A stretch of 64,000 bases of DNA from SIG598 sp045580875 (GTDB taxonomy: Bacteria; Bacillota; Clostridia; Oscillospirales; Acutalibacteraceae), in the NCBI GenBank assembly GCA_045580875.1, contig JAZNOP010000060.1:3364-67363 (forward strand), read 5' to 3'. The notes beneath the pieces are model-generated. The model saw only the letters and a list, made by a program, of their open reading frames with translations. It searched no databases and was not told the origin of the DNA. The position numbers and the translations under genes are program-made. Below are positions 15,929 through 24,680 of this stretch, piece after piece; position 1 is the first letter of the stretch, and each line of letters starts with the position of its first letter.

Positions 15929-17239
15929 TTGCAGCACAAAATTTATAATCCGGCGATGGAATGCATCAGCCGTGACGAGCTTTTCGCTCTTCAGAGCGAG
16001 CGTCTCCGCAAGGTAGTCAAGCACGAGTACGACAACGTAGCAATGTACCGTGAGCGCATGGATGCCGCCGGAGTAAAACCGGAGGATATCCGCAGCGTTG
16101 AGGATCTCAAGTATCTTCCCTTCACCGAAAAGACCGATCTCCGCGACCAGTTCCCCTACGGTCTTATCGCAACTCCGCTCAAGGACATCGTCAGAATCCA
16201 GGGCTCTTCCGGTACCACCGGCAAGCCCATCGTTTCCGGCTACACCCAGAACGACGTCGACGTATGGACTGAAATGATGGCTCGTACTCTTACCGCTGCA
16301 GGCGGCGGTCCTGAGGATATCGTTCAGGTCTGCTACGGCTACGGTCTCTTCACCGGCGGTCTCGGCGCTCATCAGGGTGCAACAAAGATCGGCGCAACTG
16401 TTATCCCGATGTCCAGCGGCAACACCCAGCGTCAGATAATGATGATGCGCGAGCTCGGCGCGACCATGCTCTGCTGCACTCCTTCCTACGCTGTCTACCT
16501 CGGCGAATCTATCCGTGAAATGGGTCTTGATCCCAAAACCGACCTTAAGCTCAAGGCCGGCTGCTTCGGTGCAGAGCCCTGGACCGAGGCAATGCGTCAG
16601 CGCATTGAGGAACTTCTCAACATTGATGCCTGCGATATCTACGGTCTTACCGAGATTGCAGGTCCCGGCGTGTCCTTCGAGTGTCTTGCAAAGAACGGCA
16701 TGCACATCAACGAAGACCATGTTATTCCTGAAATCATCAACCCCGCAACCGGCGAACAGCTTCCCTACGGTCAGGCCGGTGAGCTCGTATTCACCACCAT
16801 CACCAAGGAAGGCATGCCAATGCTCAGATACCGTACACACGACATCTGTACCCTCGACGTCACTCCCTGTGAGTGCGGACGTACCCTTGTCCGCATGGGC
16901 CGCATAACCGGACGTACTGACGATATGATCGTCATCAGAGGTGTCAACGTATTCCCCTCTCAGATCGAATCGGTTCTTGTCGGAATCAACGGTGTTGCAC
17001 CGCACTATGTTCTTGTTGTTGACCGCGTCAATTCCACCGACACCCTTGAGGTCAAGGTTGAGATGACCGAGGATATGTTCTCCGACACAGTTGCACATAT
17101 TGAAAACCTGCGCGACACCATCGGCGGTCAGATCAAGTCGGTCGTCGGTGTTCAGGCAAAGGTAACCCTCGTTCCGCCCAAGTCTATCCCCCGTTCCGAA
17201 GGCAAAGCAAAGAGAGTCATCGACAACAGAGTAATGTAA
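15929..17239 (+). CDS. Phenylacetate-CoA ligase family enzyme
   Basis: A 436-residue adenylate-forming enzyme starting at TTG behind CTAAGGAGG. It has the P-loop-like SSGTTGKP, the AMP-binding DIYGLTE segment and the C-terminal hinge and lysine region (GRTDDMIVIRGVNVFPSQIE). Family members activate phenylacetate, 4-hydroxyphenylacetate or indoleacetate with ATP and CoA; short anaerobe versions with an adjacent ACT protein often occur with indolepyruvate ferredoxin oxidoreductase. No such oxidoreductase is in the window. In rumen anaerobes arylacetates are reductively carboxylated to arylpyruvates to make Phe, Tyr and Trp, which would explain the Tyr/Phe leader in front of this operon. Confidence 0.9.
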   Translation: MQHKIYNPAMECISRDELFALQSERLRKVVKHEYDNVAMYRERMDAAGVKPEDIRSVEDLKYLPFTEKTDLRDQFPYGLIATPLKDIVRIQGSSGTTGKPIVSGYTQNDVDVWTEMMARTLTAAGGGPEDIVQVCYGYGLFTGGLGAHQGATKIGATVIPMSSGNTQRQIMMMRELGATMLCCTPSYAVYLGESIREMGLDPKTDLKLKAGCFGAEPWTEAMRQRIEELLNIDACDIYGLTEIAGPGVSFECLAKNGMHINEDHVIPEIINPATGEQLPYGQAGELVFTTITKEGMPMLRYRTHDICTLDVTPCECGRTLVRMGRITGRTDDMIVIRGVNVFPSQIESVLVGINGVAPHYVLVVDRVNSTDTLEVKVEMTEDMFSDTVAHIENLRDTIGGQIKSVVGVQAKVTLVPPKSIPRSEGKAKRVIDNRVM

Positions 17240-17251
17240 GGAGGAACAATC

Positions 17252-17689
17252 ATGTTTGTAAAGCAGATCTCCATTTATCTTGAAAATGTACACGGCGCTC
17301 TGCATGAGCTTACCCAGCTTCTCGGCGAAAACGACATCAACCTGCTCGCTCTCTCTCTCGCAGATACCGCCAATTTCGGCATAGTCCGCTGCATCACCAG
17401 AGAGTCACAGATCGAAACAGCCACCGCTCTTCTCCGCGAGAAGGGCTACATAGCCAAGGTAAACAATGTACTGTGCGTATGCGTTCCGCATGAGCCTCTC
17501 GGTCTTGCACGTGTTCTCAGCCTCATCAATGATGCCGGTATTTCGGTTGAATACCTCTACTCTTTCTATGAGAACACCGGTGCTGATGCTGTTCTTATTA
17601 TCCGCCCCTCCGAGAAGACCCGCTGCCATAATCTTCTCACCGATAATGACATCAGCCTTCTCACTCAGGAGCAGGTAAATCAGCTGTAA
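17252..17689 (+). CDS. Tandem ACT-domain protein
   Basis: A 145-residue protein made of two ACT folds: ISIYLENVHGALHELTQLLG at the start and a second beginning near residue 71 (CVPHEPLGLARVLSLINDAG). ACT domains bind amino acids. Stand-alone tandem ACT proteins are common next to phenylacetate-CoA ligase in anaerobes and are thought to sense or regulate by an aromatic amino acid. It follows the ligase by 12 bases with AAGGAGG before ATG and ends in front of a very strong terminator, so it is the last gene of the operon. The ligand is inferred, not shown. Confidence 0.88.
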   Translation: MFVKQISIYLENVHGALHELTQLLGENDINLLALSLADTANFGIVRCITRESQIETATALLREKGYIAKVNNVLCVCVPHEPLGLARVLSLINDAGISVEYLYSFYENTGADAVLIIRPSEKTRCHNLLTDNDISLLTQEQVNQL

Positions 17690-17723
17690 TTTCATTTGAC
17701 GTTTCCTGAATATCTCTCCATAC

Positions 17724-17765
17724 AAAAACCGCAGACGAAGATAAACTGCTTCGTCTGCGGTTTTT
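17724..17765 (+). terminator. Intrinsic terminator of the aromatic-acid operon
   Basis: A perfect 17-bp stem formed by AAAAACCGCAGACGAAG and its complement, with an 8-base loop and a T run. Confidence 0.92.
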
Positions 17766-17840
17766 ATTGCTCCCTGTGATTATTTTTGCTATAATAGCAT
17801 TGTACTGACAATACAGCTAATCCAAACAGGAGTTTTTCAT

Positions 17841-18236
17841 ATGAATTCTGATCCGAACAATTTCAGGCAGCAGCTCGGGCGGCTGTTTGAGGTTTCCGAC
17901 CTTACCGATGAGTTTGCACCTGATGATATAAAGCGCGGCAGACTTATGGCAATGGCTGCTGCACTGCCTGTTCTTTTCTGGCTGCCGCTGGCGCGCAAAA
18001 GCAAATCTGCTTTTGTGAAATTCCACGCAAACAACGGTCTGCTGCTCTGCATTGCCTGCATCGCTGCCAGTATTCTTTCACTGCTGCTCAGGCTCACTCC
18101 GGCTGGCTGGCTGATAATCCTCCCGATGTGGGGATTCCTTGCCGTCGAAAGCGTTTTTTCATCAATAGATGCCCTTTGCGGCAACGCGCGTGAGCTGCAT
18201 CTTCTCGGAAAACTCAGATTGAGTCTGATAAAATAA
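17841..18236 (+). CDS. Small membrane protein, DUF4870-like
   Basis: A 131-residue protein with a polar N-terminus (1-30) and three to four hydrophobic helices. The pattern LPVLFWLPLARKSKSAFVKFHANNGLLLCI, a helix followed by a basic loop and an xxFHANNG segment, resembles DUF4870/Tic20-like small membrane proteins of unknown role. A TATAAT element lies at 17790-17795. Ribosome binding is through CAGGAG about 11 bases upstream. The SGNH hydrolase gene follows after 27 bases, so the two may be co-transcribed. The family match is by eye and tentative. Confidence 0.6.
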   Translation: MNSDPNNFRQQLGRLFEVSDLTDEFAPDDIKRGRLMAMAAALPVLFWLPLARKSKSAFVKFHANNGLLLCIACIAASILSLLLRLTPAGWLIILPMWGFLAVESVFSSIDALCGNARELHLLGKLRLSLIK

Positions 18237-18263
18237 AAATCAATTTCACGGAGGTAAATCAAA

Positions 18264-18998
18264 ATGAAAAAAGCACTAATAATCATCGGTATCGTTCTGC
18301 TCGTACTTGCGCTGATTATCGGAGGCGGGTTTACCTATCTGTATTTCAACGGACTGTCCGGCATGAGCAAAACAACCGCGCCTGACGACGGACAGATAAA
18401 GGTTGCCTGTGTCGGAGACAGCATTACCTACGGACACGGCATCAGCAACTGGCCGGAAAACAACTATCCTGCTGTACTTCAGAAGCTGCTCGGTGACGGC
18501 TATCACGTCAACAGCTACGGAGTCAGCGGCTATGCTGTACAGGACAGCTCCGACCGCCCTTATATGACAGTTCCTCACTATCAGCAGAGCATTGAATATA
18601 CTGCAGATTACGTTGTTTTCATGATGGGCAGCAACGACTCAAAGCCGGAAAACTGGATTGACGCCGGGCATTTTACCGAAGACCTTAACGCTCTGCTTGA
18701 CAGCTATGCCGGTTCTGAGATAATTATCTGCACACCGGCAACCGCATTTTTCCTTGACGGTCAGACAGAAGGCATGACCGGTTATGACATTCAGCCGCTT
18801 ATCGTAGAAGAAATTGCTGAGATAACACGTCAGATTGCTTCCGAGCGCGGCTGCACTCTGATAGACATCAACGAATTCACTGCAGTGCATCCGGAGTGGT
18901 TTGCCGCTGACGGCGTTCACCCTTCAAACGAAGGAGCTGCTGCAATCGCAGAAGAAATTGCGGCGGTAATCACTGCACTGGTCAACGCACAGGATTAG
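18264..18998 (+). CDS. Membrane-anchored SGNH/GDSL hydrolase
   Basis: A 244-residue protein with an N-terminal hydrophobic anchor (residues 3-28), so the catalytic domain should face outward. Block I is CVGDSITYGHG with nucleophile Ser, block III is MMGSNDSK with the oxyanion Asn, and block V is AADGVHPSNEGA with the Asp-His pair. Together they identify an SGNH esterase or lipase. Likely substrates are acetylated cell-wall or dietary polysaccharides, but this cannot be read from the sequence. GGAGG precedes ATG. A strong terminator follows. Confidence 0.88.
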   Translation: MKKALIIIGIVLLVLALIIGGGFTYLYFNGLSGMSKTTAPDDGQIKVACVGDSITYGHGISNWPENNYPAVLQKLLGDGYHVNSYGVSGYAVQDSSDRPYMTVPHYQQSIEYTADYVVFMMGSNDSKPENWIDAGHFTEDLNALLDSYAGSEIIICTPATAFFLDGQTEGMTGYDIQPLIVEEIAEITRQIASERGCTLIDINEFTAVHPEWFAADGVHPSNEGAAAIAEEIAAVITALVNAQD

Positions 18999-19008
18999 TC
19001 AGATAAAC

Positions 19009-19044
19009 ACAAAAGAGCAGCCGGATTATGGCTGCTCTTTTTGT
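19009..19044. terminator. Bidirectional intrinsic terminator
   Basis: AAAAGAGCAGCC pairs with GGCTGCTCTTTT around a 7-base loop, with T/A runs on both sides. It separates the hydrolase gene from the converging AraC-kinase gene. Confidence 0.88.
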
Positions 19045-19072
19045 ATTTTACCATAATTCAGGCGGTTGAGCT

Positions 19073-20359
19073 TTACAGCACTTTCAGTTCATCAAAGCGC
19101 TCAATCAGCCATAATGTCATCTGACGGTTGATTTCGTATAGCTCTGCATATTTATCCTGATCAGCAAACCATGCAACACATACAAACTGATTTGCAAGAA
19201 TCACATAAGGAACTGTTCTGATTTCCTCTTCGGTCAGGCATACCACGCTGTCATAACCGCAGATAATATTTCTGTATATCTCCAGCCACCTTTCGTTATC
19301 CACAGCAAAGTTCTCAGACAGCACCGCTGTAGCCGCATAGCACGGGTCATATATCCTCACATTTCGCTCGGCATGTTCAAAGTCGATGAATCCCCACTGC
19401 TCCTCAGCACATATGATATTGCCAGGATTGGGATCACGGTGGATAAGCTGCCGCGGCAGTGCAGGATATAGCTGCGCAAACATATCAATATAATCCTTGC
19501 AGAAACTGTCTGTCAGTGCAAGTGCATCTTTTACTTTCGGCAGAGCCCAGTTCTCCACGGCTTCCAGCAGATTTGCATCATTGACGCTGATGTCCGCGCT
19601 GCTCAGTGCAAGATGAAGCTGACCGATTATTTCTCCAACAAATCTCGCATTGCTGATTGCATCTCCGTCATAAAATGTGCCGGACACTATCTGCTGACCG
19701 GGCAGGCGGTCTGTGACATAGAAATACAGCTCTCCGTCCTGAATATATTCCCGACCGTCAGCGGTCTCAACAGGTGCGGCAGAAAGAAGTCCGATGTTTC
19801 TGATTGCTTTGGACACCTCGATATGGCTCTTCAGTTTTTTCAGGTCTGCAGTGTACTTCAATACGAATTTTTCTCCCACATAGCAGGCACTGTCGTTTCT
19901 GGCTCCGGTCTCTTCATAGTAAATATCTGTAATTATTTCACTTTCCAGATTCCAGTGTTTCAGAATCCGGGCAGCTTTCTTGTGTGTCACTGTCATGTAA
20001 TCCTCCTTCATAAGGTCAATTCTGTAAGGTCTTCTGACCCTGCAGGTTTTCAGAAATTCAGAGGGCGTGGAATCAAACTCCCTGCAGAATGCCCTGTAGA
20101 ATCCGGCATAGGTATCAAATCCATATGCAAGTGCTGCTTCGGTTTTGGTCCTGCCCTGTTTCATGGCATAGACTCCATGGAGCAATCTGCGGCGCAGGAT
20201 ATACTGCATTACCGGCAATCCTGTTGCCTGCTGAAATACTCTGTAATAATGAAACAGAGATATATGAGCCATCTCTGCCAGTTCTGCTGCAGTAATTTCT
20301 GTCTGCAGATTATCTTCGATATAATCAAGACTTCTCTGGATTACTGAACGATTATCCAT
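19073..20359 (-). CDS. AraC-type HTH fused to an aminoglycoside/choline-kinase-like phosphotransferase
   Basis: A 428-residue two-part protein. Residues 1-110 are a complete AraC/XylS double helix-turn-helix (ITAAELAEMAHISLFHYYRV and LAYGFDTYAGFYRAFCREFD). After a short linker, residues about 130-428 are a protein-kinase-like small-molecule phosphotransferase of the APH/choline kinase type, with Brenner motif LIHRDPNPGNIICA and the metal Asp in WGFIDFEHAE. A GGGAGG site sits before ATG. The kinase may bind or phosphorylate the ligand that the regulator senses, or the DNA-binding domain may control the kinase's own synthesis. It is transcribed divergently from an XRE-GyrI-like regulator with a 217-base intergenic region. 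Confidence 0.85.
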   Translation of the reverse strand: MDNRSVIQRSLDYIEDNLQTEITAAELAEMAHISLFHYYRVFQQATGLPVMQYILRRRLLHGVYAMKQGRTKTEAALAYGFDTYAGFYRAFCREFDSTPSEFLKTCRVRRPYRIDLMKEDYMTVTHKKAARILKHWNLESEIITDIYYEETGARNDSACYVGEKFVLKYTADLKKLKSHIEVSKAIRNIGLLSAAPVETADGREYIQDGELYFYVTDRLPGQQIVSGTFYDGDAISNARFVGEIIGQLHLALSSADISVNDANLLEAVENWALPKVKDALALTDSFCKDYIDMFAQLYPALPRQLIHRDPNPGNIICAEEQWGFIDFEHAERNVRIYDPCYAATAVLSENFAVDNERWLEIYRNIICGYDSVVCLTEEEIRTVPYVILANQFVCVAWFADQDKYAELYEINRQMTLWLIERFDELKVL

Positions 20360-20576
20360 AATATCCCTCCCTTATATTCAATCTGTAGCTACGAGTGAAT
20401 TGTAGCACAGACAGCCGCGCAAATCATTTCCATTTTTGCTAAAATAATATATCCGGCGGCAATGCCAGCCGCAACTGCAGCTTTACATTATTCTTCCGAA
20501 ATGCACGTAATACTTTATAGACACTTTCTCTTCAAAATGATAAAATGTAACCAACCGAACGAAAGGCGGCGATGTT

Positions 20577-21326
20577 ATGAAACTCGGAGCAAATCTGCAG
20601 TATCTGCGCAAGCTCCACGGCAATATGACGCAGGAGAAATTGGCCGAGCAGATGGGTGTATCCCGACAGACGGTTTCAAAATGGGAAACAGGCGAAGCAA
20701 TGCCCGATGTGGACAAGCTTCTGGAGCTCAGCCGGCTCTTTTCCTGCACACTCGATGCACTGCTCAAGGAGGATATGGCACCTCAGGCGGATTATTATTC
20801 TCCGGTCAGTATTGTAACCGTTCCTGCATTTACGCTGGGGCGCTATGTAATTATCAGCCCTCAGCCGGAGGACGATATTCAGATGTATCTTGACCGGTGG
20901 GCAGGTCTGAGCGGTCTGTACGATGCTGTCCCCAAGCCCCGTCAGATCGGCTGGGATTTTCCCTTTGTATCAATGGAACAGCAGAACCGGTTCGGACTTC
21001 GCGGCTATGTGGCAGGGTGGATTCTGCCGGAAGGCTTTGAGCCGAAATGTCCCGGTGTGGAAATTTACCGGCAGGCTGAAGCGCAATACGCAAGAATCAC
21101 AGTACACGACCCCTTCAAGGCAGCATTTGACCGGATTCCGAAGGGATATCAGCGGATTCTCGAATATCTTGGTGCAAACGGATTCAAGGAGAATCACGGA
21201 ACAGAATTTCTCGGCTGTTTTGAGGAAGTCTATGAGAAAGACGGCGCGACTTACATGGATATCTACATTCACGCTGACTGCGTAGGCAAAGGTAATCTGC
21301 ACACTGATTTCAGCAGAGAAAAATAA
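20577..21326 (+). CDS. XRE-type regulator with GyrI-like ligand-binding domain
   Basis: A 249-residue protein. Residues 1-65 form a Cro/C1-type helix-turn-helix (LRKLHGNMTQEKLAEQMGVS, RQTVSKWETGEAMPDV). Residues about 90-245 resemble the GyrI-like/BmrR-type effector-binding fold, with repeated beta-alpha-beta segments and FKAAFDRIPKGYQRILEYL. Such a fusion usually binds a hydrophobic or cationic small molecule. An AAAGGCGG site precedes ATG. The divergent neighbour is the AraC-phosphotransferase fusion, and the two may share control elements. Function is inferred from domain type only. Confidence 0.78.
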   Translation: MKLGANLQYLRKLHGNMTQEKLAEQMGVSRQTVSKWETGEAMPDVDKLLELSRLFSCTLDALLKEDMAPQADYYSPVSIVTVPAFTLGRYVIISPQPEDDIQMYLDRWAGLSGLYDAVPKPRQIGWDFPFVSMEQQNRFGLRGYVAGWILPEGFEPKCPGVEIYRQAEAQYARITVHDPFKAAFDRIPKGYQRILEYLGANGFKENHGTEFLGCFEEVYEKDGATYMDIYIHADCVGKGNLHTDFSREK

Positions 21327-21340
21327 GCAGGATTTATGTA

Positions 21341-21370
21341 TGAAAGGCTTGCCTGACGGCAAGCCTTTCA
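21341..21370. terminator. Hairpin between converging genes
   Basis: A perfect 13-bp stem TGAAAGGCTTGCC with its complement and a 4-base loop. There is no proper T run on either side, so termination strength is uncertain. Confidence 0.6.
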
Positions 21371-21371
21371 G

Positions 21372-21821
21372 CTATTTCAGCAAGGACACAATCCAGTAAA
21401 TCAGACCGTATGCAGCACTGGCGGTTACGCCGTAGACGATGACAGGTCCGGCAATTGTGAACATCTTGACGCCAACGCCGGTGATGAAGCCCTCGGTTTT
21501 GAATTCGACTGCCGGAGAGGCGATTGAATTGGCAAAGCCTGTTATCGGCACGAGTGTTCCTGCGCCGGCATGACGGGCTATCGGCGCAAACCAGCCAAGC
21601 GCAGTAAGCACAGCCGCCAGCAGTATCAGCGACACTGAAGCGGCTGTCCGCGCATCTTTCAGCTCCATGTCAGCAACCCTGCGGTAGAAATCGGTCAGCG
21701 CCTGCCCGATACAGCATATCAGACCGCCGATAACAAAGGCTTTCGGAAGATTGTATTTCGACGGCGAGGGCGGTGATGCCTTCTGAGTCATTTTTGCATA
21801 TTCCTGTTTTGTAATATTCAC
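21372..21821 (-). CDS. spoVAC: Stage V sporulation protein AC
   Basis: A 149-residue membrane protein of the SpoVAC/SpoVAE family, which in spore formers forms part of the channel carrying Ca-dipicolinate into the forespore. The N-terminal KYNLPKAFVIGGLICCIGQA segment and the four hydrophobic helices with GAGTLVPITGFANS and VYGVTASAAYG are family hallmarks. It starts at GTG behind AAAGGAATGAG. Normally spoVAC is followed by spoVAD and spoVAE; here it stands alone, with no partner on either side. The organism is therefore a spore former or descends from one. Confidence 0.88.
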   Translation of the reverse strand: MNITKQEYAKMTQKASPPSPSKYNLPKAFVIGGLICCIGQALTDFYRRVADMELKDARTAASVSLILLAAVLTALGWFAPIARHAGAGTLVPITGFANSIASPAVEFKTEGFITGVGVKMFTIAGPVIVYGVTASAAYGLIYWIVSLLK

Positions 21822-21968
21822 GCTCTCATTCCTTTCTGTGTACTGATGTTCATATTTTTCGCTGTTTTATCCGGAAATATGCACTGCATACCGTTCGTCT
21901 GTCAGGTATTCGCTGATTTGCGTTATATTACAACAAGCATCTTATTTTGTATTAATATTTTATATTAA

Positions 21969-21997
21969 TTGCACATGAGCTGAATATGTGTTAAAAT
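21969..21997 (+). promoter_or_regulatory. Sigma-A promoter of the glycerate kinase operon
   Basis: TTGCAC, 17-base spacer, TAAAAT, about 22 bases before the AAAGGAGG ribosome binding site. Confidence 0.7.
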
Positions 21998-22026
21998 AGT
22001 GATACATGACAAAAGGAGGTCAGGAT

Positions 22027-23178
22027 ATGAAAAAGATAATAATCGCGCCTGATTCCTTCAAAGGGACTCTTTCGTCCATTCAGATCTGCAAAATAATGGA
22101 GGCTGTTGCCTTGCGCCGGTTTCCCGACTGTCAGGTCATAACCATTCCCGTCGCTGACGGCGGTGAGGGAAGCGTCGATTGCTTTCTTCACGCAATGGGC
22201 GGTCAGCGGATAAAAATGAGCTGCACCTCTCCCCATTTCGGTCATATAAACGCGCAGTATGGCATTCTGCCTCAGGAGCGTACCGCCGGAGCAAAGACAG
22301 CTGTTATCGAAATGGCTGCGGCTGCCGGCCTGCCGCTCGTCGGAGATCACCGCGATCCGCTTGTTACGACCACATACGGCGTCGGCGAAATGATTTATCA
22401 CGCTGCGGCCTGCGGCTGCCGGAGGATAATTCTCGGTCTGGGCGGCTCGTGCACCAACGATTTCGGTTGCGGTGCTGCTGCCGCGCTTGGCGTCCGCTTC
22501 ACAGACAGCGATGGAAAGGAATTTATCCCGACAGGCGGAACTCTGTGCAATATCGCTCACATTGACACCGGCAGAGTGCCTGAGCTGCTGCGAGGCGTGG
22601 AAATCACTGCGATGTGTGACATAGACAATCCCACATTCGGTGAAAACGGCGCTGCGTATATATTTGCTCCGCAGAAGGGAGCAGATGAAGAACAGGTCAA
22701 GCTGCTCGACGACGGTCTGCGGCATGTATGCGTCATTGTGCGCGATCAGCTCGGCATCGATGTATCAGACCTTCCCGGCGGCGGTGCTGCTGGTGCAATG
22801 GGTGCCGGAATGAACGCGTTTTTCGGCGCTCAGCTTGTTTCGGGAATCGATGTTGTGCTTGATACAGTTGGATTTGACGAACTCGCAGCCGATGCAGACA
22901 TGATATTCACAGGCGAAGGCCGTCTTGATTCTCAGAGTCTGCGCGGCAAGGTCATAAGCGGTATCGGCAGGAGAGCCAAAACCGCAGGTGTACCTGCAGT
23001 AGTCATTGCCGGAGGTATATTGGACGGTATTGATGAGATATACGACAACGGCATTGCCGCAGCTTTTTCCATAAACCGGCAGGCTCTGGACTTCTCGGTA
23101 AGCCGACACCACAGCGCAGAAAACCTCACTGCCGCCTTTGATGACATTCTTCGCCTGATAAAAACAGTGCGCAGATAA
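22027..23178 (+). CDS. glxK: Glycerate 2-kinase (GlxK type)
   Basis: A 383-residue glycerate kinase of the GarK/GlxK family that phosphorylates D-glycerate with ATP. It has the N-terminal IAPDSFKGTLSSIQI, the central GLGGSCTNDFGCGAAAALG and the late IFTGEGRLDSQSLRGKVISG, all family signatures, and a normal length. ATG 22027 is used because AAAGGAGG lies nine bases before it; the longer frame from 22006 would include the ribosome binding site. A D-2-hydroxyacid dehydrogenase that could make or use glycerate lies 16 kb away (38827-39774). It is the first gene of a run of co-directional genes ending at 27569. Confidence 0.92.
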   Translation: MKKIIIAPDSFKGTLSSIQICKIMEAVALRRFPDCQVITIPVADGGEGSVDCFLHAMGGQRIKMSCTSPHFGHINAQYGILPQERTAGAKTAVIEMAAAAGLPLVGDHRDPLVTTTYGVGEMIYHAAACGCRRIILGLGGSCTNDFGCGAAAALGVRFTDSDGKEFIPTGGTLCNIAHIDTGRVPELLRGVEITAMCDIDNPTFGENGAAYIFAPQKGADEEQVKLLDDGLRHVCVIVRDQLGIDVSDLPGGGAAGAMGAGMNAFFGAQLVSGIDVVLDTVGFDELAADADMIFTGEGRLDSQSLRGKVISGIGRRAKTAGVPAVVIAGGILDGIDEIYDNGIAAAFSINRQALDFSVSRHHSAENLTAAFDDILRLIKTVRR

Positions 23179-23246
23179 ATACGGATTTAATCAGCCTGAA
23201 CAGACTGAGAATATATCAAAAAGGAAATCTGAAAGGAAACAGGAAA

Positions 23247-24641
23247 ATGAAATACGATGTAATCTGTGTCGGCGCCGGTATCGCTGACCTTATGTTCGCT
23301 CACCGCGCAAATGCCATAGACCCCTCACTGAAAATACTCATTCTCGACAAAGGACGCGAGCTTGAGGCACGAATCTGTCCGATACTTGAGCACAAGGCAG
23401 ACAAATGCATCAAGTGCAAGCCGTGTGCAATAGTCAACGGAATAAGCGGCTCCGGTGCAAAAAATGACGGCAAATATATCATTCCCGATGACCACTCATT
23501 CGACTACGGCGGCTGGCTGAGCTCTTACCTGCCGCACCGTCAGGTGGTCGACTACATCTGGGAGCTTGATTCCATTCTCAGCAAATATGCTGACAAGGAA
23601 TACAACATCTACAGACCGTCAGCTGAATTCAAACAGCTCTGCCTGCGCTATGACCTGCATCTGCAGCAGGCTCATATCCGTCACTACGGCTCGGACGGCA
23701 ACTATCTCGTCATGAAGGCTCTTGTTGAGGATCTTCGTGCAAAGGGTGTTGAGATAGTCTCCGGCTTTGACGTAGGAAAGGTAGACTGTGATGAGAAAAT
23801 CGTTTACGATGCTGACGGAAAGAGATCATACAGCTTCGACAAGCTGGTTCTCGGCATAGGACGCACCGGTTCAAACTGGCTCACTGAATTCTGCCGCGAT
23901 CACAATATCTCTCTGCTCAACAACAAGGTCGATATCGGTGTACGCGTTGAGATTCCCGGTGATATCTGCACTGACATTGCCGCCGGAATCTACGAGCCGA
24001 AAATTTATTACCGCACCAAGCAGTATGGCGACCTTGTACGTACCTTCTGCTGGAACAACGGCGATGCTCGTGTATGCGTTGAGAACAACGACGGCATTCT
24101 GAGCGTAAACGGCTACTCCAACAGCAGCAGCGGTGCTTCCACCGGAAACTCAAACTTCGCATTGCTTTCCAGCATCAATTTCACATCGCCCTTTGACGAT
24201 CCTACCGGATATGTACGCTATGTTGCAGCCCTTTCCAACATGGTCAGCGGCAGCAACGTGCTCGTCCAGCGTTTCGGCGACCTCATAAACGGCAAGCGCA
24301 CCAACGCTCACAGACTCTCCCAGTCGACAACCATACCCACACTCGACACAGCTGTTGCAGGAGATATTTCCCTTGCACTCCCCAAGCGCACCCTCGACAA
24401 TATAATAGAGATGATTTACGCTCTCGACAATGTCATGAAGGGTATGGCAAACTACAACACACTGCTCTACAGCCCCGAGATAAAGATGTACTCCGCCCGT
24501 CCGCAGTTCATCAACGAGCGCTTCGAAATCGCAAAAGACGTCTTTGCTGCAGGCGACGGCGCAGGTGTTACCCGCAGTCTTTCTCAGGCAGGCGCAATGG
24601 GTATGTATATTGCTGACTGTCTCTACGGCAGCAAGGCATAA
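23247..24641 (+). CDS. FAD-dependent dehydrogenase, COG2509-like, with Cys motif
   Basis: A 464-residue flavoprotein. The N-terminal Rossmann motif reads VGAGIADLMFA, so the third glycine of G-x-G-x-x-G is replaced by Asp. A cysteine set C-x10-C-x2-C-x2-C (residues about 48-64) is followed by GSGAKNDGKY, as in the uncharacterised COG2509 dehydrogenases. The C-terminal FAD-binding stretch AAGDGAGVTRSLSQAGAMGM is intact. The four cysteines could hold an Fe-S cluster or zinc. It sits between glycerate kinase (68 bases) and an acyltransferase (39 bases), with GAAAGG upstream of ATG. The substrate is unknown. Confidence 0.8.
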   Translation: MKYDVICVGAGIADLMFAHRANAIDPSLKILILDKGRELEARICPILEHKADKCIKCKPCAIVNGISGSGAKNDGKYIIPDDHSFDYGGWLSSYLPHRQVVDYIWELDSILSKYADKEYNIYRPSAEFKQLCLRYDLHLQQAHIRHYGSDGNYLVMKALVEDLRAKGVEIVSGFDVGKVDCDEKIVYDADGKRSYSFDKLVLGIGRTGSNWLTEFCRDHNISLLNNKVDIGVRVEIPGDICTDIAAGIYEPKIYYRTKQYGDLVRTFCWNNGDARVCVENNDGILSVNGYSNSSSGASTGNSNFALLSSINFTSPFDDPTGYVRYVAALSNMVSGSNVLVQRFGDLINGKRTNAHRLSQSTTIPTLDTAVAGDISLALPKRTLDNIIEMIYALDNVMKGMANYNTLLYSPEIKMYSARPQFINERFEIAKDVFAAGDGAGVTRSLSQAGAMGMYIADCLYGSKA

Positions 24642-24680
24642 TTATCTGACAATCCACAACTCATGAAAGGAGAAAATATC

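Noticed and set aside
15875..17305. A 476-codon minus-strand open frame opposite phenylacetate-CoA ligase
   Set aside because: It is antisense to a well-supported enzyme with intact motifs; low-complexity translation and no start signal.
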